Notes under the pieces: model-generated
What the model was told of the DNA's origin: nothing
Databases searched by the model: none
What the model saw: the letters and a program-made list of their open reading frames with translations, nothing else
Position numbers and translations under genes: made by a program
Part shown: positions 55,914-64,000 of the stretch, piece after piece
Position numbering within the stretch: the first letter of the stretch is position 1
How the letters are laid out: each line of letters opens with the position of its first letter
Source of the DNA: Bryopsis sp. KO-2023
Lineage: Eukaryota > Chlorophyta > Ulvophyceae > Bryopsidales > Bryopsidaceae
Assembly: GCA_030272585.1 (NCBI GenBank)
Contig: BSYQ01000004.1
Coordinates: 7,316,001-7,380,000, forward strand
DNA length: 64,000 bases
Reading direction: 5' to 3'

Positions 55914-58900
55914 ATGCCCTCCACATATGCCAAAAAAAGTGCTGAAAGAATCCAGCCGCTCCAGAATGAAAAAAAGGGGGTGGGAAATGAACCTTGGAAA
56001 GAAGCAGAAGAAAAAATTCAGCAAATCGAAACCAATGTAAGGATTGTCTCTCTTTGTTCAAACAATTTGGAAGTTAATTGGATTTTTCCCAATGAAACAG
56101 GAAACGAATTATAATTAGAATTTTAAACCCAAAATCAAATTCAAACATGCCAATCATTTGATGATGATTCCCTAAATAACGTAAAAGAATTTTTCCTGAA
56201 GTTGAGGGTTCAGCACAATTTCAATGAATATGTTTTTGCCAGGGACAAATTCTAAGGGGTTATATAAATTGTGGATAACGAGATACACAAAGTGATTGAT
56301 GGAATATACTTTGAAAATATGTATTTCAAAAATTGGGTCCTTTTTCATTCAGATTAGTGATAGGGGATAAAAGTTTAACGGGTTAATGTGGAAATAAGTG
56401 ATAGGAGAATGTATGGATCGATTCATTTCGATTAAGAATGATTTTTCAGGTGAAAAATGTAGGCGATGCATTGGAGGAAATACACGCTTGTTTCGAGGAG
56501 CAGAGACAAACACATGCAAGAGCATTTGGGTTATTAGTCAGAAGAATCGATGGTCTGGAAGCCAGCCAATCAGAATTTTTTGGAAATTTGCAAAGAAAAG
56601 TGGAGGGCATGATAGAGAAGGCAACCGACAAAAAATTTGCGAGTCTGACGGAAGAAGAGAACAGTTTGGCATCCAAAACAATAATGGCCAAGGTGGAAGA
56701 GAGTTTGAGGGAATTTCGAATTGCAAAATCGTCCCTGGAAAACAGAGTGGATGATTGTAGAAGCGCTTTCGAAGGTAAATCACATGTGTGTGAGTGTATT
56801 TTTCATACTGTTTTTTCTTTCATTCCTGGGAAAAATAATATCTGTGGGCTTGTGTTCATAGGAAAACTGCAGCAAGTGGAAGCTTCTGTTGATTCAAAGG
56901 TTGAGTGTTTGAAGCAATTGCTGTTATCGTGTGAGGACGAAACCAAGAGTGAAATTAAGGATCTGAACGTGGCTCTCTCTGGGGACGAAGTCAGCAAAGG
57001 AAGTTGCATTGAACGAATCGAAAGTCGCCTCGATCAGTTGGAAACCACGTTTGCAAAGGCAAGCAGCTTTGTTCATTTGCTCTTTGAATGTTGCAATGTT
57101 TTCATGAGTAGTAATGTAAATCTTTGCACAGCACATATATCCAACAGGCACTATGATTATCAGAATGAAAAATGGAGAGCCCATTTTCCAAGCAGACAAA
57201 TATTATTGTCTTCCTGGTGTGTGCTCGATGGATAGTCTGATATTCATTCTGACATTCAGGAATATGGGTTTCCTTTTTTTTAAGATTTCTGTCGCTTTGC
57301 TCAGGTAGCAATGGATGGTGATAAAGCATTCAACCTGGATCCCGAGAAAGCAGGAAAGAAAAGGTGCAGGTCTAATCAGCATTGTACACATTGTGAGGTC
57401 TTCTTTGTGAAAAACTTGTGGTGGTCCATATTTATCAAAAACTTTCCCTGGAGGGTTAAGGAGTTTTTTACACCAGAGAATTATTTTTACAAGGTGGTAC
57501 CCGCCAATGCTCTGACGAAATTTATGGAGAATACAGATACAATAAATTTATATATATATATTACTGATCAAACGGAGCATTTCGATGACACAGGGCAAAT
57601 ACCCACAGACGCTACAGAATACACCTCAGGCCACAGCAACCGCAAGTAAGATTCAATCGGCTTTTTGGTTCTCTTTTGCATCGTTCAGGGCCGACGCTGT
57701 TTTGATTTTAGTCTTTCTAGCAACATGTTGGAAGGGGGGGGGGGGGGCGGAGAAATTGCGTCTTAGTGTCAAAAAGGAGGGTAAAAAACTCAAAATCAGA
57801 ATGCCCCCTTAAATATCCAAATATACATGCAAAAATTGTCAGGAAAGACCAGGTTGTTTACGTCTGTGGTTTTCGTTTTGAGTATTTTTTCCAGTTTTGC
57901 AGGAAACTGGTGGAACCAGTGAAGAAAGCAACTCCCTATCAACTGAGGTGATTTCTGATGATATATATAATATGTTTTGTCAATCAAAACTTTTCTAGGG
58001 GATTATCTTTTGACAAGAAATACACAGTGCCATTGTTTCCATTTTTCTGTCACTCTGGGTGTTTTTTGTGGACATGCATATTTTATAGCTGTAAGTTAAC
58101 ACATGAATTCACTTTCTGTTCCAAAGATTTCTTGATAACCTTCCTTTATGCCAACCATTTTTAATTAGTTGTTGAATGCATCACTTCGTGATAATCTTTT
58201 GCTATTTTTCCCCTGCAAAAAATGGTGTACCATGTTTTGAAAAGTGGAGACATAGCTCACAATGTCTGATTTACTGTTATTTGTCTATTCATCTGGAGTA
58301 ATTTTTGTTTGTCCTTCCCTCTTAACAGTGCTTTGTTGAAAACACTGATCGGATTGTCACTGGAAGCAAAGAGGGCAACAAATGCGCTGCTCTGGAATTG
58401 AAGGATTCCTTTGCGACTGTCAGCAGTACACTTGCTAAGATGAATGAAAAATTTGCCGATGTGAAAACAGTGTTGGATTGTATTGGAAACACTTGTACAA
58501 CCCATCCTACGAAGGTAAAGTTGTGACAGAAATTTGCAATCGCTTTTGACAATGCTTCTTCGTTGTCCAGTCCTCCAGCTCGTGTATTTAATCTTCAATG
58601 TGGATGTTTCAAAAGTAAATGCTTTCACAAACCATCCATCAAACCTTTAGGCTCCTTTGCCTCTATGATATGTGGGATTACCTTCTTCAAAATTCCAAGT
58701 TTCAACCAATTTTTGTTGTTTTCTTTTTTTCTTGAATGACACAGGGAAAGAGAGATGATGAATCTGAACCAGTTCTCAGCAGACGAGGAAAACACAAGTC
58801 AAAGAATCGCAAATCACCAACAGTCATCCAATCAAAGGAAGACCACCCTGCTTCGGTAGAAAGTCAATCAACCAGACACACAACGCCCATAATTCATGAA

Positions 58901-59257
58901 AGCCCTCGACCGATTCCAAACAAGACAACCCCCCAACATGTTTCCACCAGCAATGGTGACTCTGGCACAAGTCGCCCAACGGTTGCACCGGACCAGGAAA
59001 GTTTGAAAAACAATGTCGATCAATCGTCCAGAGAAACAGATAATAGACAGAGTCTGGCAAGCGACGAGGGAGCTGGGGAATGCGGCGGCGGCGGCGACAA
59101 TCATGGACGGAATGAGCTTCCACCACAAGCGCCGCAAAAGCTAGAAGGGGGAAGCAGAGGGCCTGGAAGAACGAATCGACGAGATACTTTGAAAAAGCTG
59201 CTCTCAGAGCTCAGGGAGCTAGAGAATGAATCTTCTGAAACATCTTCCCTTCTTTGA
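55914..59257 (+). CDS. Coiled-coil protein, unknown function
   Basis: A multi-exon gene not matching a family I know. Supported exons: 55914-56036, 56450-56774, 56862-57058 (GC donor AAG|GCAAGC), 57305-57363, about 58329-58515, and 58743-59257 with the stop. One or two small exons between 57364 and 58328 (candidates near 57592-57645 and 57901-57948) are not settled. The N-terminal half is coiled coil: EEKIQQIETNVKNVGDALEE, LLVRRIDGLEASQSEFFGNL, CIERIESRLDQLETTFAKA. The 58329 exon has another helical part (SFATVSSTLAKMNEKFADVK). The C-terminal 170 residues are polar and disordered, ending in a short basic helix (RRDTLKKLLSELRELENESS). No membrane segment or enzyme motif. A structural or scaffold role is a guess from coiled-coil content only. 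Confidence 0.6.
57733..57747 (+). repeat. Oligo-G run in an intron of the coiled-coil gene
   Basis: About fourteen consecutive G. Part of the general excess of G-runs in introns here. Confidence 0.8.
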
Positions 59258-60566
59258 GGCTTAGCCTTGGTTTTAAATAGGCAAACATTTTCATACATCA
59301 TTGTGGCACCCTTGGTTTTCATTCTTCACAATGCACCAAAATGTTCGTTTGGTGAGTGGGTTTTTTGTAGTTGTGGTGCGAGAGTGTGCACACTTTCACG
59401 TGAAAGATCTTTGGTATTTTCTCTCAAACAAGATGTTAACTAAGTGTCGACCGGACTCTGTGCACTCTGGGAAACTTATACTCACCATCTCAGGATTGCT
59501 AACAAATATAATATTTGTGCAAGTTGTTCATTTCTTGTTCAATCTTTGCTTAGCTGCCATCTGTGTCTCTTTTCGGTCTGCTTGTTTTTGAGCCGGTGTA
59601 AAACCCATTGGGATCGAATGGGACGACTTATCGCGTTTAGTGAGACATGTGGATCGCGAAAGTCAAAGCGCCGTCCGGCTGATGGATGTTAGTCGAGTTC
59701 GAGCTTGTGTATTTAGGAAGTGAGTGGGGAAAAGAGAAGAACTTTTGTCTGTAGACGAGATTTAAGACAATTCTAAGAACTGTGGTTTCAACACCGACAA
59801 GGTGGTCTCGGTAAACGTACCCAGCGAGAAAAGTATTTCACACAGAAATGCCGTACAAACCCCTTTCCCCACCCTTCCCATTTCCTGTGCTGACTCAACT
59901 CTGAAACCCCCTTTGCAAATCTGTTCTTACAGTTTCCACAAAATGTCACTTTACGCTGCCCCCCTCCCTCCCCACGGTACCACTGAGCCACCCACCATCT
60001 TCTTCTTCTTCTTCTTCATGTCTGGTCTTGAAACAAGAGTTCATGTCGCAACCAACTCGATCGGAAACGGATGTTCACCTGCGAGCTGGAGACACACGGA
60101 GCAAAGTTTATTGAAACCAAATCCCAGCTGCAACTACCACAAGGTTGCGGCACACAGTAAGCCGTCCAGTAAGACTATCCAATCTGTATTTGCCATCCAT
60201 GTCTCTCCTTTCCTTCTCTGAGTAGTCTTCTCGAGTACAACTGTGGAAGGGGTGTTCACACGTTCGAATTTGGCGGCTTCTGTGTGTGATATCTTTGTTG
60301 GTTTCTTGTTCGATTCTGATGCTGACGTCAGCAGAATTTCCAGTGACATCAAGAATCGTCGAAAGTACAGTAAAGGGTGTCCACCCCCCAGGGTTGCCAC
60401 AGAGAAACAGCTCGCTTTGTTTTAGTTAGTCGTCCACACTACTTTGGACACCGTTTCAGTAGCTCCAAATTCGCCAGCGCACCCGAAAGGACGCGTTCGC
60501 GCTGCGCGAGAGGGTGTGTCCGCAAACCGCTGGCACTTGGGAGGTTGGGTGTCGGGAAAAGGAAAA
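59258..60566. other. Spacer
   Basis: About 1.3 kb between the coiled-coil gene and the bestrophin-like gene. Contains a CTT microsatellite near 59999-60017. Short frames on both strands were judged chance. Confidence 0.45.
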
Positions 60567-63500
60567 ATGGCAACCCTGGTCGATGCCAAAACACGTCGCC
60601 ACGTGTCGCCCTTCGCAGAAGAAGAAGCGCAGGAACACGTAAACCGCGATTCGAAAGTCGACGTCCCATATGGCAACCTTGGGAACAAGAGTGAGAAAAT
60701 GGCCACCGCAACCGTCAAGCCCACTCGAGACGTGCTCTGGCAAGAGAATCCCGATCGAATCCTGAAGTACCGTGCGCACAATTTGCACTACTACGGCTGG
60801 ATCCCGTTCGTCAACTGGCGCAACCTGAAGGGGACGATATTTTCTGACGTCTATTTGCACCTTCAAACCGCGGTGCTGTTGGCATGGGTGGGCCTATTGC
60901 ACGGAACTGGTTTGGGAGTAGAGGAGAAGGACTTACGGAGTTTTATCAAGCTGTTCGGCACACCTTACGCTGGTTCCATTTTCAATGTGGGCATGGTGAT
61001 GGTGTTCATTCTGGGCTTGTTCATTTCGCTGGTGATCAATCGATGGTCAACCATTAGGCAAGCTTATGGACAGCTCAGGGGAACCACCCAGGATCTGTGC
61101 ATGATTCTGGCACATTCCATTCATGATGCCAACAATCTCAAGGTGCTTGTTTCTACTTTGCTTGCTACTTTCTTCTTCATGTTAAGGTTCTTGGGTTATG
61201 GTTGTTGTGGTTATCGAATTGGAGAAAATATGCAATTGCCTTGCTATAATGAATGTTCAGTAAGGCTGTCCACAACGAGGTGATTCTTGCTGATTATTAG
61301 ATAAGCATTTATTGATTCTGGCTGAAAACAAGGATGATTCAATTCATTGTGGTTCCCGATGAATGGATGGATGGATAGATGGATGGATTGACTGAGGCGT
61401 CTATATGTTTTGAAGAAATTCCTGTTGTGCATAGGACAAGCGAACAGCCAAGGCTAGGGCTGAAGTAGTCAGGCTATTGAATCTAGGACACTTGCTGGTG
61501 GTCACCCGGGCCGATGCCCAGAATCAAGAATTTACAAAATCCACTGGTTTGAAAACTTTGACCAAACATGCTTGGAAAAACAGCCGATCGGCAATTAGCA
61601 CTCTGGTGAGTCCACAGGATTTAATTCGTGTGGAAAACATTAATATCTTTTGAGAATGAAATTGTTTTCCTATGAATCAGATCCAAGGTTGTACATAACG
61701 TACTGGAAAAGGGCCTGGTTTCAGAACTTGGCATGATATCGCAGTCAAGGCTTTTTTTTTGTTTTACCCAATGATTATGTAATGCCAAATCAGGAAACAA
61801 TATATTGCCTTTCATCTTTTTTTTTTAATTATCTTTTTTTAGAAATGCCAAGAAATATAGGAATCATAGAGAGTTGGTTTAAAAAAACGTCCCTGCTCAA
61901 TGTGGATTTTTGAATTTTTGGTCGCTGAATGGACAAATAATAATTCCAAGAAATACTCCTGACGATAATCCTGTAGGTTGCTGATTCTTTATTCAATAAA
62001 GACGTAACTCGAAGAATGGATTTGCAACGTACGTTCTTGCAATTTCATCAATAGTTTGTTCCAAAGTTAGCTAGTAGGTTGTCACTTGAAAAAAAAACTT
62101 CAAATGATATGAATTCAGTGGGTCAAGCAACTGCCCTTCCCCCCAAAATAGACTTCGGAAGTCTCTGCATGATTTGGGAGAATTTTAGGATTTCAGCAGA
62201 ACCATTTCCACTGTTAAAATCACTTCTAAGCATCTGGTTTTCCTGGTGACCATGTTTCAGGGCTTCAGTGAGAAAGTGGTTGGTGAAGTTGGGGATCGGT
62301 GGGACCAACTGTGGCAAAAAAAGGCTAGAGATGTGACCTATGAAGATTTATTGGACGAAGGCCTGATCAACCCAGATGAATGGACCTTGCTCCAGGAAGG
62401 GGAGAGAGAAGGCTTGCCTAGCTATCAAACCGTGTACTACTGGGTCCAGGTCAGTGAATTGTCCTTTCGGAACAGGAATGCTGCTGGTGGCACCGCTTTT
62501 GATCTAGAAATGACATCTTTCAAATGGTGTCGAAACAGTAGTGGTTTCTTGCGTTGAATGGGGGCTGTTAGCAATTGTGATTTTTGCTGAGTCATGGCGG
62601 GCGAATTTTATGAAGTTGGTCAGTTGCACCAGAATTTGACTAAGAGCTAAATTCAAGAAATAAAGAAGTGGAGTCTTTTTAAAGAAATTGTTTGCATCCA
62701 AGGAACCTATCGACATTCATCAGATTGAGATTTGTCCCTACCTGTCTTCTGAGTTTTTTTTTTCTTTTTTTAATCTTTCTAGACATTGGTGCACAAGTGC
62801 AGAGCGGCGGAGTGGATAATATCTGGGCCTCAAATGCTGCCCGTCATTTTGACCAAAATAAATTCGATTGTGGCAGCAGGCTCCACTGTACTCAACACAA
62901 TCAATTCTCAAATGCCATACCCGTAGGTTTGAAGCATCTCTTCCATCGCGATTTTGCCTTGGTCGACATTCTGGTGTAAAAACCCCGTCTTTGAAGTAAC
63001 TTGTTCTGATTTCTCTCATTTCCATGAAGTGGGGTGAATGTGTTGCATTGCTATTTTGATATTTGGGTTTAATTTTTTTTCAAAACGAGAACGCAAATTC
63101 AGGGATAAGGCACTATTGTAAAAGTGGAAATCAAACAAGTATCTTAACATCAGACGATTGTGCTAGGTATGTGCATCTGGTGTCGTTCACGGCTCATGCA
63201 TACCTGATCATAGTTAGCACTTGGTTCGGCTGCTTTTTGCGGGTGGGCTACCCCGGGGAAAAATTCCAAGCCATGCTCAATGATAATGTCAGTCTTGTCA
63301 GGAGGCCTACACCGGTTGACCAGAAATGGTGGACAGTCGTTGTCTGCTATCTCTTGGTCACTGCAGCCAGCGTCATGTTCCAGGTAGGTTCAAATATCAT
63401 GGTTTGTTTATCCTCCCTTTCCAAGAAGGAAAGTTTACGACTGTGTCTGTAGCTTTTTTGTTTTTTTAACGGAATCTCTGTTTTCAGGGGTTGCTCAATA

Positions 63501-63966
63501 TGCACAGCCTCTTGGACAATCCTTTCGGACGACATTGTGCCAAATTCCCACTCAGGGCTCAAATTTCACAGGTAGACAAAACTATTGGCTGTCAGGGAAA
63601 GGAAAAAGGCAATCCGGATACTGACAACTTTTTTGATCGTTTGGTCGGAAAAACATGACAGAATGACAAAAGAAAATCAGTAATTACCGACCAAGGATCT
63701 GTTCATACGCACTTCAAGTTGGAAGTTTTGCTTCCTGTTTTCTTCCGCTGAATGCAATAGTCATTTTTTTAGAAGTTCTGTTTCTGGATCAGACCTTTTC
63801 TATTGTTATTTTTCTTCCAAGGTGATGAATGCCACCAGGGCGATGCTTGCCCATGGAATGCAGTACCCCCAAGCCTTTGGCGATGTTTTCTCCCTCGAAG
63901 CAGTCGCTTCTTTGGACACAGAATACACCATTGCAAAAACCACCTCCAAGGCTTCATCTTTTGCAG
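60567..63966 (+). CDS. Bestrophin-family anion channel (3' end outside window)
   Basis: Seven exons in phase: 60567-61259, 61435-61605, 62261-62449, 62783-62922, 63167-63383, 63488-63571 and 63822-63966, leaving phase 1 at a GTATTC donor, so the gene continues past 64000 (at least 546 residues here). The bestrophin/UPF0187 pattern is visible: after a soluble N-terminus, FVNWRNLKGTIFSDVYLHLQ leading into TM1, TM2 with GLFISLVINRWSTIRQAYGQ, another membrane segment (VLVSTLLATFFFMLRFLGYG), ARAEVVRLLNLGHLLVV, DEGLINPDEWTLLQ, two more membrane segments (VSFTAHAYLIIVSTWFGCFL; WWTVVVCYLLVTAASVMF) and LLDNPFGRHCAKFPL. Family members are pentameric chloride or bicarbonate channels; algal forms serve thylakoids or the plasma membrane. 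Exon 1 was ended at the strong GTAAGG at 61260 rather than a weaker GTGCTT at 61143. Confidence 0.85.
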
Positions 63967-64000
63967 GTATTCACCCCTCCTTTTTTTTCCCCTCTCTTGC

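Noticed and set aside
59788..60400. Minus-strand open frames (an 88-codon frame at 60134-60400 and frames at 59773-59991)
   Set aside because: The longer one starts at GTG rather than ATG, splice joining to the downstream frames gave stops, and no protein family was recognised.
1..64000. CRISPR arrays, tRNAs, rRNAs, bacterial operons, intact transposons
   Set aside because: None was recognised. Spliceosomal introns and gene content show a eukaryotic nuclear genome; a tRNA or covariance-model scan would be needed to exclude small RNAs fully.

Overview
This is nuclear DNA from a eukaryotic microbe. Genes are rich in spliceosomal introns (GT-AG, with three apparent GC-AG introns). Introns and spacers are full of homopolymer T and G tracts. 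No rRNA, tRNA, CRISPR array, operon or intact transposon was seen. Three genes hint at lifestyle. A homologue of a plant plastid inner-envelope protein, an AP2/ERF transcription factor and a plant-type XBAT34/35 ankyrin-RING ligase point to a photosynthetic, algal lineage. CFAP91, a radial-spoke/axoneme protein, points to a flagellated stage. A chlorarachniophyte-like or similar intron-rich alga would fit, but the sequence alone does not settle the lineage.

Layout. 0.5-5 kb: an intronless MFS transporter (-) diverging from a mitochondrial MidA/NDUFAF7-type methyltransferase (+). 5.4-7.2 kb: a divergent pair of secreted H-type lectins. 8-12.3 kb: a Trp/WG-rich protein (-) and an acidic Ser-rich protein (-). 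12.8-19.1 kb: a 12-exon G3BP homologue (+). 20.6-22.7 kb: AP2 factor (+). 23.5-24.7 kb: APH-1 (+). 25.3-28.6 kb: CFAP91 (+). 29.2-31.2 kb: FYV7-like rRNA-processing protein (+). 32.1-36.9 kb: an 11-exon four-TM protein with a large coiled-coil loop (+). 37.8-40.8 kb: XBAT34/35-like E3 ligase (+). 42.3-44.3 kb: a second divergent pair of H-type lectins. 44.3-47.6 kb: gene-poor. 47.6-50.4 kb: membrane-anchored START-domain protein (-). 50.7-51.1 kb: a small membrane protein (-). 51.6-52.5 kb: MYND zinc-finger protein (+). 53.8-55 kb: plastid inner-envelope protein (-). 55.9-59.3 kb: coiled-coil protein (+). 60.6-64 kb: bestrophin-family channel (+), running off the right edge.

Most neighbours are unrelated housekeeping, signalling or membrane genes. 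The one gene family is the four short intronless lectins, arranged as two head-to-head pairs about 36 kb apart. One member of each pair carries the same 15-bp element with a 12-bp palindromic core about 80 bp upstream of the start. Exon models were built by hand from splice consensus, reading-frame continuity and phase matching. Exon ends are therefore inferences, though most join in phase without leftover bases.
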